DNA of 64,000 bases, taken from NCBI GenBank assembly GCA_017460175.1, contig JAFUBO010000006.1, positions 62,001-126,000 of the forward strand. Reading direction: 5' to 3'. Below are positions 1 through 7,681 of this stretch, piece after piece. This DNA is from Bacilli bacterium. GTDB lineage: Bacteria > Bacillota_I > Bacilli_A > RF39 > UBA660. Under the pieces are notes generated by a model that saw only the letters and a list, made by a program, of their open reading frames with translations, made no database searches and was not told the origin of the DNA. Made by a program: the position numbers and the translations under genes. How positions within the stretch are numbered: position 1 is the first letter of the stretch; every line of letters begins with the position of its first letter.

Positions 1-504
1 ATCAATTCAAAGAACAATGTAATAATTAAATTTACAATAACAACTCCTGATGATGAATTATCAAAAGTAATAGAACCTCGTGTATGTGTTTCATCAAAAA
101 GATTTGAAGCAATTAAAACTTTAAATGATAATGGAATATTTACAGGGATAATGATGAATCCAGTATTACCGTTTATTACTGATAATGAAGAAGATATTAT
201 AAAGTTAGTTGCACTAGCACATGAAAGTGGAGCTAAATTTATTCAAACATATATGGGAATGACTTTAAGAGAAAATCAAAGAGATTATTATTTTGAACAA
301 TTGGATAAACATTTTAAGGGATTAAAAGACAAATATATTAATTATTATGGAGAAAGATATAATTGTGCTGTTCCTAATTATAAATCATTATATAAAGTGT
401 TTACTAATGAATGTGATAAATATGGAATACTTTATAATATGAAAGATATTATTAAAGCGTATAAAAAAGAAATAAAGGATAATGAACAAATATCATTATT
501 CTAG
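1..504 (+). CDS. SPL-family radical SAM protein, C-terminal part
   Basis: Open from base 1 to the TAG at 502-504, so the N-terminus, including the iron-sulfur Cys cluster, lies outside the window. The visible 167 residues match the C-terminal half of SPL/Rv2578c-type radical SAM proteins: the FTITTPDDELSKVIEPRV stretch, the GIFTGIMMNPVLPFITDNEE strand-loop, and the GMTLRENQRDYYFEQLD segment. Family members are related to spore photoproduct lyase; their substrate is mostly unknown. The last residues, EQISLF, look like a beta sliding clamp binding motif, which would suit a DNA-repair role (inference). An ATG at 151 is internal and not the start. Confidence 0.85.
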   Translation: MNSKNNVIIKFTITTPDDELSKVIEPRVCVSSKRFEAIKTLNDNGIFTGIMMNPVLPFITDNEEDIIKLVALAHESGAKFIQTYMGMTLRENQRDYYFEQLDKHFKGLKDKYINYYGERYNCAVPNYKSLYKVFTNECDKYGILYNMKDIIKAYKKEIKDNEQISLF

Positions 505-509
505 AATGA

Positions 510-561
510 TCGGAAGATTAAGATATTCCGAACAAAGTGGGTAGAAATACCTGCTTTTTTT
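510..561 (+). terminator. Hairpins after the radical SAM gene
   Basis: CGGAA at 511-515 pairs with TTCCG at 526-530. A second short stem, GGTA/TACC with a GAAA loop (540-551), is followed three bases later by a run of seven T. Together these look like a weak rho-independent terminator for the preceding gene. Confidence 0.5.
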
Positions 562-622
562 ATGTAGGAAAAATTTAGGAATAATTATTATAGTTTTTTA
601 GGATAAAAATAGAGAATTTTTT

Positions 623-670
623 GACATGTTTTAAATAATCAATATTCGAGATAATGGTATTGAACAAAGG
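623..670 (+). repeat. Left copy of an imperfect ~50-bp direct repeat
   Basis: This stretch resembles 6388-6437 on the same strand. Both begin GACAT, share TAATCAATAT, then ATAAT, and end ACAAAGG. The copies bracket the rep-xis-int-mob-nuclease block. They could be ends of the mobile element, or two copies of the promoter that drives the first element gene: a -10-like ATAAT and a TTGACA-like start at 621 are visible, but the spacing between them is too long for a normal promoter. Confidence 0.4.
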
Positions 671-680
671 CCGATGTTCA
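661..680. promoter_or_regulatory. Inverted repeat before the element's first gene
   Basis: TGAACA at 661-666 is mirrored by TGTTCA at 675-680, with an 8-base spacer. It lies just upstream of the AAAGGAG ribosome binding site (689-695) of the next gene. It may be an operator or an RNA hairpin that tunes expression of the mobile element. Only the dyad is seen; the role is inferred. Confidence 0.4.
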
Positions 681-704
681 GTAATTTGAAAGGAGATTAA
701 AAAC

Positions 705-1232
705 ATGGAAGACTATATTGTAATTTATGCAGTAGTACCAAAACATATTTATGAAACAAAATTATTAACACCAGAAGAAAAATTGATTGCTGAACGTATT
801 ATATACTTATGCAAAAAGGAAGGATATTGTTGGATAACAAATAAAAAACTTTCAGAAATGTATAATATAACAATAGAAACAGCTTCAAGGCATATTAAGA
901 AATTAGAAAAGATAGGATTAATTAAATGTATTTATGATCACAATGATAAAAATACTAGAAGGGTTATTCAACTAGTTGATGATATATGGGATAAATGGTC
1001 AACTAGAGATAAATCAAATAATCAAGAAGATATTGATTATTCAGTTAAACATAATAATAAATATAATAAAAGAAATAATTATAAATATAATAGTGATAAA
1101 TATGATAAAACACCAGTTCCTTGGTGGCTTAATGAAGATATTAAATCTGAACCTGCTACTCCTGAAGAACAAGCTGAAATGGAAAGAATGATAAGAGAGA
1201 TTACTGGAGAGGATAGTGATTCAGATGAATGA
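705..1232 (+). CDS. Replication-initiator-like winged-helix protein of a mobile element
   Basis: 175 residues. Residues ~20-90 form a winged helix-turn-helix (YNITIETASRHIKKLEKIGL), as in the N-terminal domain of RepA-type initiators and Rep-like proteins at the head of integrative mobilizable elements. The middle is rich in Asn/Lys/Tyr and the tail is acidic, as in linkers. The start is ATG with AAAGGAG seven bases from its AAAAAC spacer. It overlaps the excisionase gene, so rep-xis-int-mob form one tight operon. Role as replication initiator or as a transcription regulator of the element is inferred from context; no catalytic motif is visible. Confidence 0.6.
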   Translation: MEDYIVIYAVVPKHIYETKLLTPEEKLIAERIIYLCKKEGYCWITNKKLSEMYNITIETASRHIKKLEKIGLIKCIYDHNDKNTRRVIQLVDDIWDKWSTRDKSNNQEDIDYSVKHNNKYNKRNNYKYNSDKYDKTPVPWWLNEDIKSEPATPEEQAEMERMIREITGEDSDSDE

Positions 1233-1455
1233 TAAGTTAGTTTATACAGTTCATGAAGTATCGTCTATATTACATTCTAGTCCAAATTATATTTATGAAT
1301 TAATTAAAAAAGGTTATTTACCTGCTATTAAATTAGGAAGTTTAAAAGTATTAAAATCTTCACTAGAAAGATTCTTAATTCAAAATGAAGGAAAAGATTT
1401 ATCCAATTTATCTGATATTAAAAAGATAGTAATTGAGGTAGAAGTAAATGAGTAA
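1225..1455 (+). CDS. Excisionase, MerR-like helix-turn-helix
   Basis: 76 residues from ATG 1225; the GTG at 1216 sits too close to the GGAGAGGA site. The pattern YTVHEVSSILHSSPNYIYEL followed by KGYLPAIKLGSLKVLKSSLERFL is the excisionase/MerR-type DNA-binding fold (Xis of Tn916-like elements, SinI-like helix_turn_helix_17). It would bind near the element ends and steer the integrase toward excision. The gene overlaps rep by 8 bases and the integrase by 8 bases, so the three are translationally coupled. Confidence 0.75.
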   Translation: MNDKLVYTVHEVSSILHSSPNYIYELIKKGYLPAIKLGSLKVLKSSLERFLIQNEGKDLSNLSDIKKIVIEVEVNE

Positions 1456-2728
1456 AATCAATATCAGAAAAAGAGGAAACTTCTATGAATATAGAATTGA
1501 AATAGCAAAGGTAGATAATAAAAGACAATGGTTAAGTAAATCAGGATTTAGAACTAAAGCAGAAGCTTTAGAATCTGGTTCCCTTGCATATACTGAATAC
1601 TTAAATGCAGGTATTCCATTTAAACAATGTGATTTATCTTATTCAGATTATCTTGATTATTGGTTAGAAAATTATTGTATGAATAATCTAAAATATAATA
1701 CTATTCAAACATATAAAATAATAATAAATAAGTATTTAAAAAAGAGTATAGGAAAATATAAGTTATCAACAATAACAAGTGTTGCTTTAAATTCATTTAT
1801 AACTGATTTAGTTAATGAGTATAATCATTCTAAAACTTATTATAAGAATATATTAAAAGTTATTAAAGGATCATTTAGAGATGCATGTAATCTATATGGA
1901 TTTATAAAATATAATCCAGCTCTTACATTAAGACTACCTAAAATAGAAGAAGAACTTAATAATAAAAGACATTATTATACAAATGAAGAAATAGATAAAA
2001 TAATGGATAGATTTAAGGACAATGCTACATTTGTAGCTTCGTTCTTAACATCATGTTATACAGGAATGAGAACTGGAGAAGTGTTTGCTCTTACTTGGGA
2101 AGATATTGATTTAGAAAATGGAATAATAAATATAAGACATAACTTATATGATAAACCTAAAGATAGTTTAGGAAGATGGTATTTGGGAACGACTAAAACT
2201 ATATCTGGGACAAGACAAATTTACATTGGAAATACATTAATAACAGCTTTAAAGAACTATAAAGAAAGACAAGAATATCTTAAAGAAGTATTTGGTAAAG
2301 ATTATAAATATTATCACTTAGAAACAATAACAAATGATAATGGAAAAGTTGTTGATAAAAGAATAGTTATTAACAAAGATAATGAAGAAAAATTAAATCT
2401 AGTATTTACTAATGATGATGGATCATTCTCTGGAACTGATGTTCCTAAATATCCATTTAAAATAATACATAATGAATTAGGAATAGAAAAATGTAGATTC
2501 TATGATTTAAGAGGAACTTATGCAACTAAAGTATTAAATAACGGAACTAAGATTAATGATGTAGCTAATTTGTTAGGACATAGAAATGTAGAAACAACAG
2601 AAAATTATTACATTACAAGTTTAGAGGATAATAGAAAGAGTGCTGTAGAATTATTTGATAAAAATAATAAATCTAATGTTATAGAAAATGTAATAAAATT
2701 TCAAATACAAGAAGGTAAATTAGTATGA
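1448..2728 (+). CDS. int: Tyrosine integrase, Tn916-type
   Basis: 426 residues. Residues ~2-55 are the AP2-like arm-binding domain (KRGNFYEYRIEIAKVDNKRQ ... SGFRTKAEA), ~65-160 the SAM-like core-binding domain, and ~175-410 the catalytic domain. Catalytic residues visible: Arg in CYTGMRTGEV, Lys in GTTKTISGTRQ, Arg in FYDLRGTYATKV, His in LLGHRNVETT, and the nucleophile Tyr in ENYY. The usual box II HxLRH is YDLRG here, as in many gut relatives. The protein integrates and excises the element at att sites. TGA stop overlaps the ATG of mob (ATGA). Confidence 0.92.
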   Translation: MSKINIRKRGNFYEYRIEIAKVDNKRQWLSKSGFRTKAEALESGSLAYTEYLNAGIPFKQCDLSYSDYLDYWLENYCMNNLKYNTIQTYKIIINKYLKKSIGKYKLSTITSVALNSFITDLVNEYNHSKTYYKNILKVIKGSFRDACNLYGFIKYNPALTLRLPKIEEELNNKRHYYTNEEIDKIMDRFKDNATFVASFLTSCYTGMRTGEVFALTWEDIDLENGIINIRHNLYDKPKDSLGRWYLGTTKTISGTRQIYIGNTLITALKNYKERQEYLKEVFGKDYKYYHLETITNDNGKVVDKRIVINKDNEEKLNLVFTNDDGSFSGTDVPKYPFKIIHNELGIEKCRFYDLRGTYATKVLNNGTKINDVANLLGHRNVETTENYYITSLEDNRKSAVELFDKNNKSNVIENVIKFQIQEGKLV

Positions 2729-3909
2729 ATTATGCAATATTTAGAAGTGAACCTATTTATACTTTAAATGATTTAGCACAAATTGGATCACATAATAAAA
2801 GAGAGAAAAAAACATATCAATCTAATCCTGATATAGACTTATCTAAAACAAAAAATAATGTAGAACTTGTTCCACTTAATATGAAATATGTTAAAGGATT
2901 TTATGAAATAACTAAAGACTATAAAAAAGAACATGAAGAAAGAATGAAAATTGAAAGAGATGATAGAAAAAGAACATTTAGACAAATGGTAGATAAATCA
3001 AAAAGTGTAGTTGCAGATGAATTAGTATTCACTGCAACACACACATTCTTTAATGATATGAGTAAAGAAGATATTAAAAACTGGGCTGACAGATGTATGG
3101 AATTTGTACATTTTGGGTTAGGATATGAAGATAATCAAATATTACATGCAACATTACATATGGATGAAAAAACACCTCATGTTCATTGTGTAGTAGTTCC
3201 AATAGTTAAGAAGTTAGATAAAAGAACTAATACAGAAAGGTATACAATATCTAAAAAACAATTTATACGTGATAAAGAACACTTGAGTGAGTTACAAGAT
3301 GAATATTGTGAATATCTAAATATGTGTGGTTTTGCTTTAGAAAGAGGAACTAAACATAGTGATAGAGAACATATTAATATTAAAGAGTTTAAGAAGCTAA
3401 CTAAATCATTAACTAATGAACTAGATCTAAAAGATGATAAGTTATCAAAATCAATTAATGAATTAGAAGAAAAAATGAAATCAAATAAGACTGTTATGTT
3501 TGATAAAGAATCTGTTAAAGTTAAGAAAGAAACTTTTGATAGTATGAATAAAGTAGTAGAAGAAGCAAAGAAAGTTAAAGATTTAAAACCTAAACTAAAT
3601 AATGCTTATAAGAACCTTAAAGAGGTAACAAATGATTATTCAAAAATACATCAACAAAATATGAAACTAGAAGATGAAAATAGAAATTTAAAATATGAAA
3701 ATACTAATTTAAGATATAAAGCATTTACTTTATCTAATACAATTGATACATTAAAAAATGTCATCAATAAAATGGCTAATTTTGTATATCATTTAGTAGC
3801 TGATGGATTAATACCTAGACATAAAGAAGATGAATTTAATGATGAATTTGAAGAGTTTATTAGTGGTAAAAGGAAGAATAAGGACAAAGACGACAGTCTT
3901 GTTCTTTAG
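2725..3909 (+). CDS. mobV: MobV-family relaxase (Pre/Mob)
   Basis: 394 residues. Residues ~1-210 are the relaxase domain, with the N-terminal NPDIDLSKTKNN motif and the metal-binding HMDEKTPHVHCVVVP motif (HxDExTPHxH) typical of MobV enzymes such as pMV158 MobM. The rest is a long coiled coil (about 230-360) with a charged tail. It nicks DNA at oriT and leads the strand into a recipient using a helper conjugation machine; no transfer genes are present here, so the element is mobilizable rather than self-transmissible. A MobV-type nick core lies just after the stop codon. Confidence 0.92.
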   Translation: MNYAIFRSEPIYTLNDLAQIGSHNKREKKTYQSNPDIDLSKTKNNVELVPLNMKYVKGFYEITKDYKKEHEERMKIERDDRKRTFRQMVDKSKSVVADELVFTATHTFFNDMSKEDIKNWADRCMEFVHFGLGYEDNQILHATLHMDEKTPHVHCVVVPIVKKLDKRTNTERYTISKKQFIRDKEHLSELQDEYCEYLNMCGFALERGTKHSDREHINIKEFKKLTKSLTNELDLKDDKLSKSINELEEKMKSNKTVMFDKESVKVKKETFDSMNKVVEEAKKVKDLKPKLNNAYKNLKEVTNDYSKIHQQNMKLEDENRNLKYENTNLRYKAFTLSNTIDTLKNVINKMANFVYHLVADGLIPRHKEDEFNDEFEEFISGKRKNKDKDDSLVL

Positions 3910-3975
3910 ACTATCTTTCTGACAAGATAGTAACACACTATGATATTGGCAGAGCCAATAACAATGTGTGCCAAG
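3907..3975 (-). other. Candidate oriT with MobV-type nick core
   Basis: On the minus strand, 3940-3931 reads TAGTGTGTTA, the core around the nick (TAGTGTG/TTA) known for pMV158-type oriT. Beside it CTATCTT (3911-3917) pairs with AAGATAG (3924-3930), and on the other side ATTGGC (3945-3950) pairs with GCCAAT (3954-3959). CACAC at 3934-3938 is also mirrored by GTGTG at 3966-3970. Location directly behind the relaxase gene supports the call. oriT of this family is more often in front of mob; here it lies downstream and on the opposite strand. Confidence 0.65.
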
Positions 3976-4001
3976 GATAAACCCTTTGGAATCTCATTCA
4001 A

Positions 4002-4050
4002 GCACCAATACTACAAACTAACGTAAGTAGTAAAGGTGCCTTTTTTATTT
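4002..4050 (+). terminator. Terminator of the rep-xis-int-mob operon
   Basis: GCACC (4002-4006) pairs with GGTGC (4035-4039). Inside it ACTAC (4010-4014) pairs with GTAGT (4027-4031). A T-rich tract follows from 4041. This is a two-part rho-independent terminator. Confidence 0.8.
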
Positions 4051-4115
4051 CAACATTGCGTTTCATAAAAAAGAAAAATACTATCGCCACTTTCATTACT
4101 TCGTAACAAAACGTG

Positions 4116-4160
4116 CCACGTATTTTATCATGTTAGAATGCCGTAAAATCGTGGTATAAT
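4116..4160 (+). promoter_or_regulatory. Inverted repeat abutting a -10 box
   Basis: CCACG-T-ATTTTA (4116-4126) is mirrored by TAAAAT-CGTGG (4144-4154) and is followed immediately by TATAAT (4155-4160). The following gene has GGAAGGAG before its ATG. The dyad covers the expected -35 region, so it could be an operator that represses the zinc-ribbon nuclease gene; the -35 itself is weak. Confidence 0.5.
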
Positions 4161-4184
4161 ATTTTTAATGGAAGGAGTGATATT

Positions 4185-6323
4185 ATGTCAAATTTGTTAA
4201 AAGATAATAAAGAATTAATGATCGAATGGAATTATGATAAGAATAAAAATGTTGATATAAATAATATCACTCTTGGATCGAATAAAAAAGTATGGTGGAT
4301 ATGTAATAAAGGTCATGAATGGCAAGCAATTATAGCAAGTCGTTCAACATATAAAACAGGGTGCCCTTATTGTTCAAATAAAAAAATATTAAAAGGTTAT
4401 AATGATTTAGTGACTGTTAACTATAATTTATCGTTAGATTGGGATTATAAAAAAAATAAAATTAATCCTACAATTATTTCACCAAACTCACATGAACATG
4501 TATGGTGGAAGTGTTCTAAATGTGGACATGAATGGAACGCAGAAATAAAGTCAAGAAATCAAGGGGTTGGTTGTCCTGAATGTGGTAAGAAAAAATTTAT
4601 AAAGACTAGAATTAGTAACTCTATTCAAAAAAAGGGCTCTCTAGCAACTAATTATCCCTATATAGCAAGTCAATGGAATTATAATAAAAATGAAGGCTTA
4701 AAACCAGAAGAAGTTACTCCATATTCAAGTAAAAAAATATGGTGGATATGTGAAAAAGGTCATGAGTGGGAAACAACAATTTCAAGTAGAACAATGAGCA
4801 AGACCGGTTGCCCTTATTGCACAAATGAAACGCAAACATCTTTTGCTGAACAAACATTGTTTTACTATTTAAAAAAAATTTTCAAAAATGTATATAATAG
4901 GTATTTAATTGAGAATCAGGAAGTAGATATTTTTATACCAAAGTATTTAATTGGTATTGAATATGATGGAGCAAGATTTCACAACAATAAATCATCTATT
5001 AAACGTGAACAAAATAAATATCAAATATTAAAGAAAAATAAAATTACATTGATAAGAATAAGGGAGTATTATAATGAAACATATAATATAGATTCAGCTG
5101 ATTATTATCTTGGATATAGTAATAATCAAAAAAATAAGAATCTAAATAATATAGTTAGAGATATGTTTGATTTAATTTCAAGAATAATAGATAAAAAAAT
5201 TTCATTAGATATTGATGTAGATAGAGATAGAAGTGATATTTATAATTTATACATTTTAAGTGAAAAAGAAAATAGTCTATTACTAAAAAAACCAGAAATA
5301 TGCAAATATTGGAATTATGAAAGAAATGGATTATTAACTCCAGATAAGGTTCCTGCAGGAAGCAGTAAAAGAGTTTGGTGGAAATGCGAATATGGTCATG
5401 AATGGCAGGCAATAATATCAAGTAGAACAGAAAAAAGTGATTGTCCATTTTGTTTAAATCAAAAAGTTTTGAAGGGATTCAATGATATAAAAACTACTAG
5501 TCCAGATTTATTGGCCGAGTGGAATTTTGATAAAAATAAAATAAAACCAGATGAAATAACTTCTGGAAGTAATCAAAAAATCTGGTGGAAGTGTTCTAAG
5601 TGCGGACATGAATGGAACGCTATTGTTAATAGTAGAGTTCGTGGTAATGGATGTCCAAATTGTAAGAAAGATAAAATATCAATACAACAAAAAGAAGTTG
5701 GCTTAAAAAAGTATGGTAGTTTGAAGAAAAATCATCCGACTTTATTAAATGAATGGGACTATCAGAAGAATAAGGAAATAAATCCGGATAAAATAACTTC
5801 TTCAGCAAAATATAAGGTTTGGTGGAAATGTTCTAAATGCGGACATGAATGGAATGCTTGGATAGCAGATAGAACACAAGGAAAAGGTTGCCCAGAATGT
5901 GGCAAGGAAAAAATGATACAAAAAAGAATAGCAAACCAAATTGCTATTACCGGAAGTTTATATGATAACAATATTGATTTAGCTAAAGAATGGAATTATG
6001 AAAAAAATAAGGAATTAAATCCTAAAAGTGTTACATCTAACTCAAATAAAAAGATCTGGTGGAAGTGTTCTAAATGTGGATATGAATGGCAGGCAATAAT
6101 ATCTTCTAGAAATAGTGGTGCAGGTTGTCCAAAATGTACAAATCATATAAAACGAAGAGTTGGACAATATGATAAAAAGTATATTTTAATAAATGAGTAT
6201 GCTTCTATATATGAAGCATCCAAGAGTACAGGTATTCATACAACATCCATTAGTAATGTATGCAAAGGAATCTCAAAAACAGCTGGAAAATATTATTGGA
6301 AATATTTAGATGATGAGAAGTAG
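4185..6323 (+). CDS. Seven-module zinc-ribbon protein with embedded PD-(D/E)XK nuclease and NUMOD1 tail
   Basis: 712 residues. Seven repeats of about 65-70 residues each carry WNYDKNK ... VWWKCSKCGHEW ... SR ... GCPxC, a treble-clef zinc-binding module (DUF4379 type). Three lie before and four after a nuclease-like core at ~215-300 (TSFAEQTLFYYL, QEVDIFIP, GIEYDGARFH, then LIRIRE). Asp248, Glu259 and Asp261 fit the acidic residues of Vsr/DUF559-like PD-(D/E)XK enzymes. Residues ~660-710 resemble NUMOD1, a DNA-binding module of homing endonucleases. It probably binds and cuts DNA, perhaps as element cargo for defence or homing; substrate unknown. Confidence 0.75.
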   Translation: MSNLLKDNKELMIEWNYDKNKNVDINNITLGSNKKVWWICNKGHEWQAIIASRSTYKTGCPYCSNKKILKGYNDLVTVNYNLSLDWDYKKNKINPTIISPNSHEHVWWKCSKCGHEWNAEIKSRNQGVGCPECGKKKFIKTRISNSIQKKGSLATNYPYIASQWNYNKNEGLKPEEVTPYSSKKIWWICEKGHEWETTISSRTMSKTGCPYCTNETQTSFAEQTLFYYLKKIFKNVYNRYLIENQEVDIFIPKYLIGIEYDGARFHNNKSSIKREQNKYQILKKNKITLIRIREYYNETYNIDSADYYLGYSNNQKNKNLNNIVRDMFDLISRIIDKKISLDIDVDRDRSDIYNLYILSEKENSLLLKKPEICKYWNYERNGLLTPDKVPAGSSKRVWWKCEYGHEWQAIISSRTEKSDCPFCLNQKVLKGFNDIKTTSPDLLAEWNFDKNKIKPDEITSGSNQKIWWKCSKCGHEWNAIVNSRVRGNGCPNCKKDKISIQQKEVGLKKYGSLKKNHPTLLNEWDYQKNKEINPDKITSSAKYKVWWKCSKCGHEWNAWIADRTQGKGCPECGKEKMIQKRIANQIAITGSLYDNNIDLAKEWNYEKNKELNPKSVTSNSNKKIWWKCSKCGYEWQAIISSRNSGAGCPKCTNHIKRRVGQYDKKYILINEYASIYEASKSTGIHTTSISNVCKGISKTAGKYYWKYLDDEK

Positions 6324-6337
6324 CAATACTTCTTTTA
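6316..6337 (+). terminator. Terminator overlapping the nuclease gene stop
   Basis: AGAAGTA (6316-6322) and TACTTCT (6327-6333) form a perfect 7-bp stem with loop GCAA, followed by a short T run. The TAG stop lies in the stem. Confidence 0.65.
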
Positions 6338-6387
6338 TATTGCATAAAAATACCACAACACTTTTAGTTGACGGAAAATACTACGTG

Positions 6388-6437
6388 GACATTGTTTATT
6401 TAATCAATATGTAGTATAATATCCTTGTAAACAAAGG
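6388..6437 (+). repeat. Right copy of the imperfect ~50-bp direct repeat
   Basis: It matches 623-670 in GACAT, TAATCAATAT, ATAAT and ACAAAGG, with mismatches between. Behind this copy there is no rep gene, so it is either an element end or the leftover promoter of a related, decayed element. Confidence 0.4.
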
Positions 6438-6455
6438 ATAAATTGGATGATGACT

Positions 6456-6477
6456 TTGTCCACATTTTGTCCACATT
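6456..6477 (+). repeat. Tandem TTTGTCCACA motif
   Basis: TTTGTCCACA and then TTTTGTCCACA occur back to back; GTGGACA, the reverse of TGTCCAC, also occurs at 6386-6392 inside the right 50-bp repeat. The arrangement resembles arm-type integrase sites. Function inferred only from layout. Confidence 0.4.
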
Positions 6478-6650
6478 GAACAAATTATTAGTAATATTTA
6501 TAATACAAATAATACTGATAATAATATGTACTAAATGCCCATAAAATAAGGCAAAAAGCCATAATACTATATGTACCAAATATAGTGTAAATATGCTCAA
6601 AAAGGGAGCATGTGGCTCAGACAAGAAATATAAGCAGTGCCATGGTAAAT

Positions 6651-6695
6651 AAACTCGCAACACCGCATAAAATAAGGGAAAACGCGAGTTTTTTC
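6651..6695 (+). terminator. Long-loop terminator-like hairpin
   Basis: AAACTCGC (6651-6658) pairs with GCGAGTTT (6684-6691) across a 25-base loop and ends in a T run. No gene lies directly upstream, so it may end a transcript from a lost gene or belong to an element end. Confidence 0.5.
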
Positions 6696-6699
6696 TTTG

Positions 6700-6757
6700 C
6701 TAAAAAATTGCGAAAAATCATGAAAATTTCACTTTAGATACCTTTTAGATACCTTTT
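6700..6757 (+). repeat. Diverged direct repeat, copy 1, with tandem TTTAGATACC
   Basis: It begins CTAAAAAATTGCGAAAAATC and ends in two copies of TTTAGATACC separated by one T. A similar stretch occurs at 7552-7607. The two copies bracket the metallopeptidase gene, suggesting a small inserted or captured unit with att-like ends. Confidence 0.55.
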
Positions 6758-6812
6758 CACAGGTGTTTTTGAAAACTAATAAGTATGATATAATTAATAA
6801 AGGAGTGGTAAC

Positions 6813-7544
6813 ATGGAAAAACTACAATTTGAAAATGAACATTTTATATTGTATTCACCAGATAGTTTAAAATATATAACTGATAATATGCAGAACATTT
6901 TGACTAAATCATTTGAGTATTATAAAATACTTTTTGATGTTGATACCTTTAGGAAATTTCAAATTAATTATTTTGATGATATAGAAAAATTTAGAAATTA
7001 CATTTATGCCTTAAGAGGCGAGAAAGAATCGTTACCTAAATATGCAAAAGGTACATTTGATAATGGAATGGTAAATTCATATATTAGTCCTAACATAGAT
7101 ATTAACAGTACACAATACCACAAAACATTATATATGGCTTCACATGAATTATTCCATATAATGTATCAAGAATTAGTTTGGAAAAAAGAAAACAAAGATC
7201 GAATAATCTGGTTTGATGAGGGAATGGCTCAATTATTTTCTGGAGAGAATGATTACAATTTAAGTGAAGATAATTTTCCTAATTGGTTTAATTATGTATT
7301 AAATAGAACACATGAAATTCCAAATTTGAATGAATTAAAACATGGCTCTAGCTTTGAAAATGAAAAATATAGTGGTTATAACTTAAGTTTATTATCAGTA
7401 AAATATTTATATGAAACCCTTGAACAAGAAGAGTTTAAAAAGTTAATGCATGATAACAATAGAATAATTGAATATGGAAAAACTGTAGTGCAAGACTCTA
7501 TTGAGTATTATCAAAAAAAGTTAAAACAAAGTAAAACAAAATAA
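6813..7544 (+). CDS. Gluzincin-type metallopeptidase, peptidase MA-like
   Basis: 243 residues with the zinc motif HELFH (His111, Glu112, His115) and a downstream WFDEGMAQ that supplies the third zinc ligand Glu136. This is the HExxH-(20)-E arrangement of peptidase_MA/M1-like proteins. No signal peptide or membrane segment is seen, so it should act in the cytoplasm; substrate unknown. Start ATG follows AAAGGAGTGG. The gene stands alone between two diverged direct repeats (6700-6757, 7552-7607), a sign that it arrived as a separate unit. Confidence 0.75.
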   Translation: MEKLQFENEHFILYSPDSLKYITDNMQNILTKSFEYYKILFDVDTFRKFQINYFDDIEKFRNYIYALRGEKESLPKYAKGTFDNGMVNSYISPNIDINSTQYHKTLYMASHELFHIMYQELVWKKENKDRIIWFDEGMAQLFSGENDYNLSEDNFPNWFNYVLNRTHEIPNLNELKHGSSFENEKYSGYNLSLLSVKYLYETLEQEEFKKLMHDNNRIIEYGKTVVQDSIEYYQKKLKQSKTK

Positions 7545-7551
7545 GAACTTA

Positions 7552-7607
7552 CTAAAAAATCTCGAAAAATCATAAAAAAGTATTTTAGATACCTTTTTAG
7601 ATAACTT
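7552..7607 (+). repeat. Diverged direct repeat, copy 2
   Basis: It begins CTAAAAAATCTCGAAAAATC and ends TTTTAGATACC then TTTTTAGATAAC, mirroring 6700-6757 in the same orientation. See the copy 1 entry. Confidence 0.55.
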
Positions 7608-7681
7608 CTGAGAGATTTTTTATTGCAAATTGATAGTTATATGTTATAATCTATTACGAAAACTTTGTTTGGAGGGGTAGT

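Larger units (their letters stand above)
6338..6812. other. Gene-free spacer with tandem motifs and hairpins; likely attachment-site DNA
   Basis: No credible gene is seen in these 475 bases. They contain the right copy of the 50-bp repeat (6388-6437), a tandem TTTGTCCACA motif (6456-6477), a hairpin ATGCTC/GAGCAT (6593-6611), a long-loop terminator (6651-6695) and a tandem TTTAGATACC motif (6733-6756). Short tandem motifs of this kind are typical of arm-type sites for tyrosine integrases. A 10-codon frame opening at 6448 is too short to call. Confidence 0.45.

Noticed and set aside
976..1191. 71-codon frame inside the rep-like gene
   Set aside because: Low-complexity Ile/Asn/Lys sequence in another frame of a well-supported gene, with no ribosome site.
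4185..6323. CRISPR-like repeats
   Set aside because: The repeats are in-frame protein modules of about 200 bases that differ in sequence; no short constant repeat with unique spacers exists.
6448..6480. Leader peptide MMTLSTFCPH
   Set aside because: The frame overlaps the tandem TTTGTCCACA motif, has no clear ribosome site and no gene it could control directly downstream.
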